64,000 nt of DNA from Thermobifida alba (GTDB lineage: Bacteria; Actinomycetota; Actinomycetes; Streptosporangiales; Streptosporangiaceae). A model generated the notes under the pieces. It had not been told where the DNA came from. It worked only from the letters and a program-made list of their open reading frames with translations, and made no database searches. The position numbers and the translations under genes were made by a program. The stretch's first letter is position 1. Each line of letters begins with the position of its first letter. Positions 16,865-25,304 of this stretch are shown piece after piece. Where the stretch lies: NCBI RefSeq assembly GCF_023208015.1, contig NZ_CP051627.1, positions 1,116,001 through 1,180,000 of the forward strand, read 5' to 3'.

Positions 16865-17610
16865 GTGACGGACCGCTGCTGGAGCAGCTCGCGAAACTGG
16901 TCACCGACGCTCCGGACGACCTGATCGACAGGATCGCCGCCCGCTGGGTCACCGTTGACGGCCCCATCGGCGAGCTGTTCGTCGCCTACACCGACCGCGG
17001 CATCGCCTATGTCCGGCCTGCCTCGGACGACGTGCGCGAGGAGTTCCGCAGGCGTTTCGGGCGGCCGCTGCTGCGCGCCGCCCGCCCGCCCGCCGGACTG
17101 GCATCGGCGCTGCGCACCGGACGGACCAGCGGTATCGAGTTCGACCTGCGCGAACTGACCGACTTCCAGGCCGAGGTGCTGCGCGCCACCCAGGCCATCC
17201 CGCGCGGCGAGGTGCGCCCCTACTCCTGGATCGCCCGCAGGATCAACCGTCCCCGCGCGGTGCGGGCGGTCGGCACCGCGCTGGCCACCAACCCGGTGCC
17301 CCTGCTGATCCCCTGCCACCGGGTGGTCCGCTCCGACGGCTCGGTGGGTGAGTACATCTTCGGGACCGAACTCAAACGGCACCTGCTCCACGCCGAGGAC
17401 ACCAACCTCGACGAGGCGCACAGCCTCGCGCGTCGGGGCATCTTCTACGTGGCCAGCGACACCACCGGAATCGTGTGCTATCCGACCTGCCACCACGCCC
17501 GACGCATCGCCCCGTCCCACCGGAAGGGCTTCCGCACCGTCGTCCAGGCCGAGACGGCGGGCTACCGCCCCTGCCGGCACTGCCAGCCCGCACCCGCGGC
17601 GGCGACGTGA
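16861..17610 (+). CDS. O6-alkylguanine-DNA methyltransferase with C-terminal Ada zinc domain
   Basis: A 249-residue fusion. The middle (about 40-180) is the DNA-protein cysteine methyltransferase with the helix-turn-helix 'PRGEVRPYSWIARRI' and active-site PCHRV. The C-terminal 55 residues match the N-terminal domain of E. coli Ada: 'DTTGIVCYPTC' and 'AGYRPCRHCQP' supply the four zinc cysteines, one of which accepts methyl from phosphotriesters in Ada. The order is the reverse of E. coli Ada, and the AraC DNA-binding part is missing. Translational coupling to an ECF sigma factor suggests that methylation status may set sigma activity (inference). Role: direct repair of alkylated DNA. Confidence 0.85.
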   Translation: MSDGPLLEQLAKLVTDAPDDLIDRIAARWVTVDGPIGELFVAYTDRGIAYVRPASDDVREEFRRRFGRPLLRAARPPAGLASALRTGRTSGIEFDLRELTDFQAEVLRATQAIPRGEVRPYSWIARRINRPRAVRAVGTALATNPVPLLIPCHRVVRSDGSVGEYIFGTELKRHLLHAEDTNLDEAHSLARRGIFYVASDTTGIVCYPTCHHARRIAPSHRKGFRTVVQAETAGYRPCRHCQPAPAAAT

Positions 17611-17787
17611 CGAAGACCCGAGAACCGGCAACGCGGCACCGGACGGGCGGCTCCACCGGCACGGCGCGGAAGGTCTGTCCGGGACCGTCTGCCCTCCGGT
17701 TCTCCGCGGCTCCGTACCCGGGGAGTGGCCAGCGGGCGGCCTACGGCGGCGTGCGCCACCGGAGGCCGTGGGGCTGGTACTCAGTAC

Positions 17788-18189
17788 TCAGGAAGGGGTG
17801 CCGTTCCCCGAGGCGGTGCGGACACGGCGCCAGGCCGCGGCCCAGCGCTGGTAGTCGGCCTCGCCCCCGCCGCAGGCGACGACGAAGGCGTTCAGCACGG
17901 TCAGCCGGGGAAGGCGGTCGCTGTTGAGGGTGAGGCGGAAGCGGGAGGCCGAGCACACCCCGCCGCAGTTGTACTCCATTTCCAGATAGGAGGGGGAGCC
18001 GACCCAGGCCCGGTAGTGGCGCATGGCCGAGACAAAAGCGGCGGGGGTGGTGGCCCGCCGCGGATCGGGCTCCTGGGCGGAACCGAAGAAGTCGGCCCTG
18101 GCCGGGAGGAGGCGGGTGGCGGGCCGCCGGGACGCGCCGAAGAGTTCCGTGACCGGCCGCGGACGTGTCGCGGGGAAGCGCTCCCTCAT
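17788..18189 (-). CDS. Small HTH protein (actinomycete XRE-like N-terminal module)
   Basis: A 133-residue protein. 'SPSYLEMEYNCGGVCSASRFRLTLNSDRLPRLTVLNAFVVACGG' followed by 'YQRWAAAWRRV' follows the HTH module that starts many large actinomycete NB-ARC or WD40 regulators ('GSPSYRELAR..SRSTLSRA..RLPSL..VLAFVRACGG'). Here it stands alone, and the recognition-helix region ('MEYNCGGVCSASRFRL') is unusual. The start at 18189 follows a strong AGGAGG at 18194-18199. It could be a truncated remnant of a larger regulator or a free small regulator. Confidence 0.65.
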   Translation of the reverse strand: MRERFPATRPRPVTELFGASRRPATRLLPARADFFGSAQEPDPRRATTPAAFVSAMRHYRAWVGSPSYLEMEYNCGGVCSASRFRLTLNSDRLPRLTVLNAFVVACGGGEADYQRWAAAWRRVRTASGNGTPS

Positions 18190-18831
18190 CGTGCCTCCTC
18201 GGAAGCGGGAACGGGGGTGCGGACGGGAGCACCGGGCGGTGGAGTTGCCGGGACACCGGGGGCACGGGCCACGGAGGAACGGTCCGCGACGGGACTCGGA
18301 GCAGAAAACGTCATTGTTCCCTTGGCATGGTCTTCGGGACGGCGAGGGGTCCGTCAATCCGGACGGTGCTCCCGGCCTGTGGGAAGGCGAGCCCAGAAGT
18401 GCTCCGCGCCGGTCAGGTGGAGAAGGCGCCATACGGAAACGGTGGATTCACGGAACGACTTCATATTATGCCCTCAATTGCCGGTTCCGGAAATCCCACG
18501 AGAGCCCCGGAACAGAGACCCTGGTCACGGCGGCAGGCCAGGACGGGCATTCGGGGACGGAAATCTCCCGCGGGACGAACCGGCCGGGCGGCACAGCCGG
18601 GCCGCCGTGCCGCCCGGCCGCGGATCCGGGAAATCCCGGAAAAGGGCGGAACCGGATTCTGCGGTGCAAGAAGAAAGCCCGGCGGATCCGGTTCGCCTGC
18701 GGCGGAGAAGAGCCGTCCGGACCATTGGTGCGGCCGGTCGCCACGACGTGTTCTTCCGAGGCCGGGGACGTGACGCACAGCATGCCGTCCCGCCCCGACG
18801 CCTTCCCCGGGGCGTGCCATACCCTGGGCAG
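18190..18831. other. Gene-free divergent interval, 642 bp
   Basis: The interval separates the small HTH gene and the sirtuin gene, which diverge from it. I see no supported coding frame. A 14-bp perfect hairpin lies at 18581-18620. Near the right end, TACCCT (18820-18825) sits 6 bp before the sirtuin ATG and could be the -10 of a leaderless transcript. Confidence 0.5.
18581..18620. repeat. 14-bp perfect inverted repeat
   Basis: Arms at 18581-18594 and 18607-18620 are perfectly complementary around a 12-nt loop. It lies mid-interval, away from either gene end, so a terminator role is not clear. Confidence 0.7.
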
Positions 18832-19740
18832 ATGCGGGAGGGAACCGACGGCGGCAGGGACACGCGATCCAGCACGCGTTCCGAGGTGCCCGGCCCCCGT
18901 GCCCTGCTCACCGGTCCGGAGTTCCGCCTGCTCGTCGACCTGGTCGCCGACGGCGACGTGGTGGTGTTGAGTGGTGCGGGCCTGTCCACCGAGTCCGGTA
19001 TCCCCGACTACCGGGGAGAGACCGGACGCAGGCGGCGGACCCGGCCGATGACCTACCAGACCTTCGTCGGCAGTGCCGCGGCCCGTCGACGCTACTGGGC
19101 GCGCGGCCACCTGGGCTGGCGGCACATCGACCGGGCCCTGCCCAACACCGGGCACCGGGCGGTCGCCGCCCTCCAGGCGCGCGGCCTGGTCTCCGGAATC
19201 ATCACCCAGAACGTCGACGGCCTGCACCAGGCCGCCGGCGCCCGACGGGTGGTGGAGCTGCACGGCAGCCTGCACCGGGTCCGCTGCCTGGACTGCGGGG
19301 AGCGCACCGCGCGCCGTGAGCTGGAGCGGAGGCTGCGCGAGGCCAATCCCGGCTGGGACGCCCGCGCCGAGGAGGTCAACCCCGACGGCGACGTGGTCCT
19401 CGCCGAGGAGTGGATCGACTCCTTCCGCGTCGTGGACTGCCGCTCCTGCGGGGGAGTGCTCAAACCCGACGTGGTGTTCTTCGGCGAGAACGTGCCGCGC
19501 CCCCGAGTCCAGCACTGCTTCGAGTGGACCGAGGACGCCGGAGCGCTGCTGGTGCTGGGCTCCTCGCTGACGGTGGCCTCCGGTCACCGGTTCGTCCGGC
19601 GCGCCGCGGAGCGGGCCGTTCCCGTCGCGATCGTCAACCGGGGCGCCACCCGGGGCGACCCCCACGCCCTGGTGCGGCTCGACGCCTCCCTGGGACCGAC
19701 TCTCGCCGCACTGCTCGCCGCTCTCGGCGTCCCTTCCTGA
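18832..19740 (+). CDS. Sir2-family NAD-dependent protein deacylase
   Basis: A 302-residue sirtuin. Visible motifs are the NAD-binding 'GAGLSTESGIPDYRG', 'ITQNVDGLHQAAG', the catalytic His in 'VVELHGSLHRV', the zinc pairs 'CLDCG' and 'CRSCGG', 'KPDVVFFGENVP', and 'GSSLTVASG'. The stretch between the two cysteine pairs is long (about 50 residues). The role is lysine deacylation in the cytoplasm using NAD, commonly on acyl-CoA synthetases in actinomycetes. The ATG at 18832 was chosen as the nearest start to the domain with a possible leaderless promoter. Confidence 0.9.
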   Translation: MREGTDGGRDTRSSTRSEVPGPRALLTGPEFRLLVDLVADGDVVVLSGAGLSTESGIPDYRGETGRRRRTRPMTYQTFVGSAAARRRYWARGHLGWRHIDRALPNTGHRAVAALQARGLVSGIITQNVDGLHQAAGARRVVELHGSLHRVRCLDCGERTARRELERRLREANPGWDARAEEVNPDGDVVLAEEWIDSFRVVDCRSCGGVLKPDVVFFGENVPRPRVQHCFEWTEDAGALLVLGSSLTVASGHRFVRRAAERAVPVAIVNRGATRGDPHALVRLDASLGPTLAALLAALGVPS

Positions 19741-19826
19741 TCCTCGTCGGCAGGCGGGAGGGACCAGGACGAAACCGGTGGCCCTACCTCTCCGAGTGTG
19801 GTAGAGATGGTCCCTCATGGTGAGGA

Positions 19827-19848
19827 GGCGGACCCCCGGGGGTCCGCC
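19827..19848. terminator. 22-bp perfect palindrome after the sirtuin gene
   Basis: Arms 19827-19837 and 19838-19848 are perfectly self-complementary (GGCGGACCCCC and its complement), 86 bp after the sirtuin stop and 28 bp before the CelR-type operator. It probably terminates the upstream transcript, though no T-run follows. Confidence 0.5.
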
Positions 19849-19876
19849 CTGCCTCCGGGGGAGGACGCTCCCAACT

Positions 19877-19892
19877 TTGGGAGCGCTCCCAA
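19877..19892. promoter_or_regulatory. CelR/CebR-type LacI-family operator
   Basis: TTGGGAGCGCTCCCAA is a perfect 16-bp palindrome containing TGGGAGCGCTCCCA, the published operator of CelR (Thermobifida fusca) and CebR (Streptomyces), LacI-family repressors released by cello-oligosaccharides. It lies 108 bp upstream of the preferred start of the MFS transporter gene and is the only copy I found in the window. It implies cellobiose-responsive repression of this transporter. Confidence 0.85.
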
Positions 19893-20000
19893 GCGGGATG
19901 TCGTGCGTTCCGGCACACCGTGAGCCCGACCGGGCAGACCCGCTCCAGGTCGGACCGCCCCCTTGACCTGTGGGACCCAGCCGTGAACGGGGGAATTCGA

Positions 20001-21227
20001 GTGAGCACCCTGGGGAGAACAGCCGGCCTCGGACGGCCCGTCCTCGGCGTCTTCATCGCAGCGGCCTTCGCCGGTCTCTACACCGTGGTCCTACCGCTGC
20101 TGTTGAACGAACGCGGCGCCGACAAACCGGTGATCGTCGCCTTCTACGTGCTGTTCGGGACCGTCTCGATGGCGGTCAACCTGGTGGTCGGCCGGTGGTG
20201 CCGAGAGACCGGACGGCACCGGACCGGCAGTGCCCTCGGCGCGGCGCTGGGCCTGGTCGGCATGGGGCTGCTGGCCGCGCCCACCCCGGACTGGGCGGTC
20301 CACGTCGCGGCGGTCTGCGGCGCCTTCGGCAGCCTGATCTACCCGTCGTTCGTGGCGCTCCTGGACAACGGGACGCTCTCCGGGGCCCGCGTCATGAGCC
20401 TGGTGCGGACGGTGTTCGTCGTCGGCTACGTCGCGGGACTCGGTCTGGCCTCGGCCATGTTCCTCGCCGAGGAGACCGTCGGCCCGCTGTTCCGCCCCAT
20501 CCACGCGGGGCTGGCCCTCTACGTGTGCGTCCTGCTGCTGAGCGCCGTCCTGCCGGCCGCGCGGCGGAGCGGGAAGAGCGAGAAGGCCGGGGAGGCGGAG
20601 CCGGGCCGCCGGGCGTGGTGGCTGGTCGCGCTGGCGGTGGCGGCGATCTTCCTGCTCCGCGGCGCCGACAACCTGCGCCAGGTCTACCTGCCGCTGTACG
20701 CGCTGCACAAGGGCATGGCCGAGTCGGTCATCCCCGGCCTGTTCGCCCTCACCGCGGTGGTGGAGATCCTCGTCCTGGTCCCGCTCGCCGCGGCCACCGA
20801 GAAGTTCGGCAGCGTACGCACCCTCGTCGCCGTCTGCCTGGTCGGCACGCTGTCGTTCCTGCTCGTGGCGGTCGACACCGGGAATGCGGGGCTGCTGGTG
20901 GCCCAGGTCCTCTACGCGGTCTTCACCGCCGGGTTCCAGAGCATCGCCGTGGTCCTGCTCGGCCAGGTCATGCGTTCGGGGGTCTCCGGCGGTATCGGCC
21001 TGTTCGTCGCGATCTTCCAACTGGGGGCGGTCGTCGGGGTGGCCGTGCCGCTCGTGGTTCCCGGGTACTCGGCGGCCATCTTCTGGATCGGCTGCGGGCT
21101 GTGCCTGCTGGCGGCCACGGCGGTGCTCACGGTGAGCGGCGAACTCGAACCGCGCGCACAGGAGGAGTCCGCGGCACCGCCCCGCGGGACCGCGGGACAG
21201 GCCGTGCCGACCGAGGAACAGGGATGA
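20001..21227 (+). CDS. MFS transporter, SET (sugar efflux transporter)-like
   Basis: A 408-residue, 12-helix membrane transporter. The short loops and the layout 'PVIVAFYVLFGTVSMAVNLVVGRWCRETGRHRTG' and 'SVIPGLFALTAVVEILVLVPLAAATEKFGSVRTL' follow the SetA/SetB sugar efflux family. The GTG at 20001 has GGGGGAA 5 bp before it and places helix 1 near the N-terminus; GTGs at 19920 and 19983 would add a polar leader. A cellobiose-type operator upstream supports a sugar or glycoside substrate, with efflux to limit sugar-phosphate stress or import both possible. Confidence 0.8.
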   Translation: MSTLGRTAGLGRPVLGVFIAAAFAGLYTVVLPLLLNERGADKPVIVAFYVLFGTVSMAVNLVVGRWCRETGRHRTGSALGAALGLVGMGLLAAPTPDWAVHVAAVCGAFGSLIYPSFVALLDNGTLSGARVMSLVRTVFVVGYVAGLGLASAMFLAEETVGPLFRPIHAGLALYVCVLLLSAVLPAARRSGKSEKAGEAEPGRRAWWLVALAVAAIFLLRGADNLRQVYLPLYALHKGMAESVIPGLFALTAVVEILVLVPLAAATEKFGSVRTLVAVCLVGTLSFLLVAVDTGNAGLLVAQVLYAVFTAGFQSIAVVLLGQVMRSGVSGGIGLFVAIFQLGAVVGVAVPLVVPGYSAAIFWIGCGLCLLAATAVLTVSGELEPRAQEESAAPPRGTAGQAVPTEEQG

Positions 21228-21363
21228 GGGCGGGCCGCCCGCCCACGTCGACCACTCCGCGGTGGCGGTCCCACGGCCCCGCGGTGAGGGCGGCTCCGGG
21301 CGGCCGGGCCGCGTGTATGGTGCCCAGTACCCTCCCGAGTCCCGACAGAGAACAGGACCGACC

Positions 21364-21972
21364 GTGACCGGAACCGCCCCCGCTCCGTCCCGCACCCTGC
21401 GGCGCCGCGCGGCCACACTCGTCGGCGAGGTCTTCTCCCCCGGCATCCTGGTCACGGGAGCGCTGCCCGTGGTGGGCTGGGGCGGCACCCACAGCCTGGC
21501 GGGGGCGGGGTGGGGACTGTTCGCCGCCCTGTTCTGCGCCGTCGTGCCGTACGCGGCAGTCTTCGCCGGAGTGTGGCTCGGTTACTGGAACGACCACCAC
21601 ATCCGGGACCGCCGCCAGCGGACCGTCCCTTTCCTCATCGCCATCGGCTGCGTGGCGGCGGGGATCGCCGTGCTCGCCCTCCTGGGGGCCCCGAGCGTCG
21701 TGCTGGCGCTGGTCGTCGCCATCCTGGTGGGACTGGTCAGCACCGCTGTGGTGAGCAGGTGGTGGAAGGTGTCGGTGCACACCGCCGTCGCCGCCGGGGT
21801 GGCCGCCGTGCTCACCCTCACCTACGGGTGGGCGATGGCCGCGGCCTTCCCCCTGGTGGCCCTGGTCGCCTGGTCGCGGGTGGAACTGGAGCACCACACC
21901 GTCGCGCAGGCGGTCGTGGGCGTGCTGCAGGGCGCGGTGGTCTGCGCGCCCGTCTTCGCGCTGCTGCGCTGA
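21364..21972 (+). CDS. PAP2-like membrane phosphoesterase
   Basis: A 202-residue membrane protein with about five hydrophobic segments. 'KVSVHTAVAAG' and 'AWSRVELEHHTVAQAVVGVLQGAVV' sit where the PAP2 phosphatase motifs (SGH and SRxxxxxHxxxD) would be. The second motif has Ala/Gln instead of Asp, so lipid-phosphatase activity is uncertain. The start is GTG at 21364. It follows the MFS gene by 136 bp. Confidence 0.72.
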   Translation: MTGTAPAPSRTLRRRAATLVGEVFSPGILVTGALPVVGWGGTHSLAGAGWGLFAALFCAVVPYAAVFAGVWLGYWNDHHIRDRRQRTVPFLIAIGCVAAGIAVLALLGAPSVVLALVVAILVGLVSTAVVSRWWKVSVHTAVAAGVAAVLTLTYGWAMAAAFPLVALVAWSRVELEHHTVAQAVVGVLQGAVVCAPVFALLR

Positions 21973-22161
21973 ACGCGGCGACGGCACCACGGCCGGCAGT
22001 CCGACGGGGAGGCCGGGCGTCCGCCGGCCGACCGTGCGGGAACACGGTGGCACGGCGACGCGGCGCCCCGCCGGGAGCACCCCGGGACGGTGCGCCGACC
22101 CTCCGGCGACACCGCGGAACAGCGGGGGCGCGGCAGCCCCCGCCGACGCCGGCCGTCCGGC

Positions 22162-22890
22162 TCAGCGGCGGCCCGCCCCCCTCCGCACGGCCTCGGTGAG
22201 CATCCGGACGACCGCGGCCGTGTCCGCCAGGTCGTCGAGGACGCCGTCGGCGCCCGCCGCGGCGAGGTCCGCGCGGCTGCTACGGCCGGTGGCCACCCCC
22301 ACCGCGCGGACCCCCGCGGCGTGGGCGCCCCGTACGTCGTGCGGGGTGTCGCCGACCACCACCACGGTCGACGGTTCGATCGCGGCGCCGTACCGTTCGG
22401 TGGCGCGGTCGACGGCCCAGCGCACCAGATCCGCCCGGTCGGTGCTGTGGTCGCCGTAGCCGCCGAGAGCCAGATCGAGGCGGGTGGCCAGGTCGAACAC
22501 GGTGAGCTTGGCGGCGGCGAGCTCCCGGATGTTGCCGGTCACCACCGTCTGCACCGCCCCCAGACGGTGCAGGGCTTCGAGGGCCGCGTGCGCGCCGGGC
22601 AGGGCGCGGCCCGCCTCGCGCATCCGGGGACGCAGCTCCTCGGCGGCTCGGCGCAGTGCCGTGGAGAACCGGGAGAGCAGGTCCGGTTCCGGCGCCACCC
22701 CGTTGCGGCGCAGGGTGTCGGTGATGATGGCGAGTTCCGTCCGTCCGGCCATGTCCGCCACCGTGTCCGGGAGGCGTCCGATGACGGCGGTGAACGCGTA
22801 CTCGTACAGTTCGCGGCTGACCGCGCCCACGGTGAGCAGGGTGCGGTCGACGTCCCACAGGACCAGGCGGGGAGCGGGGGAGTCGGTCAC
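22162..22890 (-). CDS. HAD-family hydrolase, phosphoglycolate-phosphatase-like
   Basis: A 242-residue HAD phosphatase. Motif I is 'LWDVDRTLLT' (nucleophile and acid-base Asp pair), the four-helix C1 cap follows, motif II is 'VVTGN', the Lys is in 'AAAKLTVFDLATRL', and motif III is 'VVVVGDTPHDVRGAHAAG'. The likely role is dephosphorylation of a small phosphate ester such as phosphoglycolate. The start is GTG at 22890. It diverges from the next gene over a 78-bp interval. Confidence 0.87.
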   Translation of the reverse strand: MTDSPAPRLVLWDVDRTLLTVGAVSRELYEYAFTAVIGRLPDTVADMAGRTELAIITDTLRRNGVAPEPDLLSRFSTALRRAAEELRPRMREAGRALPGAHAALEALHRLGAVQTVVTGNIRELAAAKLTVFDLATRLDLALGGYGDHSTDRADLVRWAVDRATERYGAAIEPSTVVVVGDTPHDVRGAHAAGVRAVGVATGRSSRADLAAAGADGVLDDLADTAAVVRMLTEAVRRGAGRR

Positions 22891-22968
22891 GGTGCCGATG
22901 CTCTCACGCCGTGGCCGCGGCCCGCGGGCGGGGCGGTTGGGCGGCGCCGCGGCGGGCAGTCGGCCGGT

Positions 22969-23709
22969 GTGGCACGACGAGCACTCCTCACCTCCGGGGC
23001 ACGTCCCGGGGCGGACGGGGCCGGAAGCGTCCCCGAGCAACTGCTGGACGCGGGCTTCCACGGTCTGGCGCGCCTCCGGCACGCCCGCGCGTTCCATCCG
23101 CGCGGCCTGTGGCTCGCCGGGGAGCTGACCCCCGTGCCCGGCAGCCTGCTGCCGGTGGCGGAGGGGAGCAGACCGGTGACCGCCCGGCTGTCCAAGGGCG
23201 CGGGGGTCCCCGGAGGCGGCCCCGACGTGCTGGGCCTGGGGCTGCACGTCGGGCCCGGCGGCGGTCTCGGGGGGCCGTGGGACCTGGCGCTGTCCTCCTC
23301 GGGGATCGGAACGGCGACCCGCTGCCTGCCGCTGCCCGCCACCGGCTGGGGCAGGGCGCGGTACGGCAGTCTGCTGCCCTACCGGGTCGGGAGACGGCTG
23401 GTGTGGCTGTTGGCCGTGCCGCACGGCGAGCCGCTCGCCCCCGCCTCCCTGGGCCTGCTGGAACAGCGGGTGCGCGACCGGCCGTGGCGGCTGGCACTGC
23501 TGGCCGGTCCGGGGAGCGGCAGGTGGCGTCCGGTCGCGGCACTGGTCCTGCATACCGTGCTGCCGGTGTCCGAGGCCGGACGGGTCTCCTTCGATCCGGT
23601 GCTCAACCGTCCCCCCGAGTGGACGCCGGCCCCCGGCTGGCTCACCCGGGCCCGGGAGAGCGCCTACCGGGGCAGCCGGAGGGGCCGCCGCGCCCCGGAG
23701 CGCGGCTGA
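22969..23709 (+). CDS. Uncharacterised actinomycete protein (annotated in relatives as phosphodiesterase-like)
   Basis: A 246-residue protein. 'HARAFHPRGLWLAGELT', 'PVTARLSKGAG', 'PDVLGLGLHVG' and 'YGSLLPYRVG' are the conserved blocks of an actinomycete family whose arrangement resembles the small catalase-fold proteins, although no haem tyrosine motif is obvious. The GTG start at 22969 is provisional. A hairpin 18 bp after the stop could be its terminator. I cannot assign a function. Confidence 0.7.
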   Translation: MARRALLTSGARPGADGAGSVPEQLLDAGFHGLARLRHARAFHPRGLWLAGELTPVPGSLLPVAEGSRPVTARLSKGAGVPGGGPDVLGLGLHVGPGGGLGGPWDLALSSSGIGTATRCLPLPATGWGRARYGSLLPYRVGRRLVWLLAVPHGEPLAPASLGLLEQRVRDRPWRLALLAGPGSGRWRPVAALVLHTVLPVSEAGRVSFDPVLNRPPEWTPAPGWLTRARESAYRGSRRGRRAPERG

Positions 23710-23726
23710 GCGCGCCGGCCGCCCGG

Positions 23727-23771
23727 ACCGCGTTCGCCGCGGCGGCGCTCGGCGGGGGCGCCGAACGCGGT
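23727..23771. terminator. 10-bp inverted repeat after the uncharacterised gene
   Basis: ACCGCGTTCG (23727-23736) pairs with CGAACGCGGT (23762-23771) across a 25-nt GC-rich loop that can itself fold. It lies 17 bp after a stop codon and no T-run follows. Confidence 0.45.
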
Positions 23772-24619
23772 GTCCCGGGCGGAGCGCGCGGCCGAGGCGC
23801 CGGCGGGGGCGGACAGGGGGATGCGGGCACGCCGTTTCCGTGCGCTGCGCGGGAAGCAACGGGGACACCGTTTCCGGAGGCAGGGCCGCGGGGCGGGGGA
23901 CGGTTGCGGGGACACCGCGCTCGGACCGGGACGCCCGTGACCTCCCCTCCGGTTCTGGCCGCCCATGACCCGTCGGGACCGCCCCACGGGCGGACCACGC
24001 CGGTTCGACGAGGTCCGTGCGGCGCGGACCGCCTGCCGCGGGTCGGGGCCGGGGGAATCGACGGGGCCTCCGGCGAGGAGCTGTGCCGGGCTCCGGGGCA
24101 GCCCGCAGCAGTGCTGCGGCCGGCCGACGGCCATCGCCTGGCCGGGGTTCGGGGGGACCGGCCCGGTCCGCCCCGTCGCCGGATGCCCGTCCGGTGCGGG
24201 GCTTCCTCGTCGTCCCGGCCCTGTTCACCGGTGTCCCCGTGATCGACCTGGCCGCGGTGGCCGGCGCGGGCCGGTGGCCGGACGTCGGCGCCTTCGGCCT
24301 GCGCTCCGCTGTGGGCGGGCGCCGACCCGGCACTGCCCCGACCGGGAAGGGTGTGGCGCTCGCCGGTTGCCCCTTCACCGGGCGCAGGACGTCGGCGTGG
24401 TCGCGGCCGGCCCCGCGACAGCCCCGGTTCCCGGGGCGGGGCCGCTGAGGAGAGCCGGAGGGCGGCGGGGCGGTGGGCCGCCGGACCGTCGGTGCGCCGT
24501 CTTCCGGGCGCGCTTCAGGCCGCGGTAGCTCCGCCGACGGGGCTGCCGCGGCCGTTGCTCGGAGGCCGGACGGCGGGTGGTGGAGCGCCGTACCGGTTGT
24601 CGCGGTGGCGTGGGGCTGT
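23772..24619. other. Gene-free stretch, about 850 bp
   Basis: GC-rich DNA with open frames on several strands but no domain, start-site or codon pattern I can support. It separates the mixed housekeeping genes from the acyl-CoA catabolic island. Confidence 0.5.
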
Positions 24620-25177
24620 TCAGCCCTCGGAGCTTCCGGCGGTGGAGACGAGGTCGGTGGACTGGGCTTCCTCCCCGAGCATGCGGAGCAGTTCCGGGGT
24701 GATCTCGTCTTCCTCCTCGCGGCTGCGGGTGGCCTCGATGACGAGGTCGTGCAGCCGGGTGAGCACGCGGATGCGGTGTTCCAGCACGGCCACCTTGCTC
24801 TCCAGGATGGCCTGGGTGCGCTCGGAGGCCGCGTTGGTGCGGTCGAGCGCCCACTGGCCGAGATCCCGGATCTCCTCCAGCGAGAAGCCCATCTCCTTGA
24901 GGAGGAGTGCCCCCTCGACGTAGAAGATGTACTCGTGTGGATAGCGGCGGCTGCCCCCGGCGGTGCGTTCGGGAGTGGGGAGAATCCCCAGCTCCTCGTA
25001 GTAACGGATGGTGCGGGGGGAGACCCTGGCCCGTTTGGCCAGCTCGCCGATGCTGAGCAGGTCCCCCTTGAAGGAGGCGCTCGAAGGCTTCCCGGAGGAC
25101 GACCGGGAGCCGGACTCCGGTTCGCTGGAGGAGGGCGGGGACGTCCTCCTTTCCCTGGCAGAGGTGTGTGTGGACAT
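24620..25177 (-). CDS. MerR-family transcriptional regulator 1
   Basis: A 185-residue regulator. After about 35 Ser/Glu-rich residues, 'LLSIGELAKRARVSPRTIRYYEELGIL' is the winged HTH. 'GGSRRYPHEYIFYVEGALLLKEMGFSLEEIRDL' is the wing and second HTH, and a coiled-coil dimer helix ('ILESKVAVLEHRIRVLTRLHDLV') follows. No effector cysteines are present, unlike metal sensors. The ATG at 25177 has AGGAG 8 bp upstream, better than the ATG at 25198. It is close to a second MerR gene (26456-26956). LiuR-type MerR proteins control fatty-acid and branched-chain acyl-CoA genes, which suits this region. Confidence 0.88.
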   Translation of the reverse strand: MSTHTSARERRTSPPSSSEPESGSRSSSGKPSSASFKGDLLSIGELAKRARVSPRTIRYYEELGILPTPERTAGGSRRYPHEYIFYVEGALLLKEMGFSLEEIRDLGQWALDRTNAASERTQAILESKVAVLEHRIRVLTRLHDLVIEATRSREEEDEITPELLRMLGEEAQSTDLVSTAGSSEG

Positions 25178-25200
25178 CGATGGACTCCTAGGGAACATTG

Positions 25201-25225
25201 CGACTTAACGAATCCCGTTAAGTCG
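25201..25225. promoter_or_regulatory. Operator of MerR regulator 1 (inferred)
   Basis: CGACTTAACG-N5-CGTTAAGTCG is a perfect 10-bp inverted repeat 23 bp upstream of the MerR1 start. The half-site TTAACG resembles the half-sites of the ACGTTnAACGT palindromes elsewhere in the island, but the centre spacing is longer. Position suggests autoregulation. Confidence 0.7.
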
Positions 25226-25304
25226 TTCCCAGTCTATCGCTGCCCGTGGGATGAGATAGCCATCTGTGATCGGGCTCACGCTCGGTCATGGTCCCGGGGC
25301 CCGG

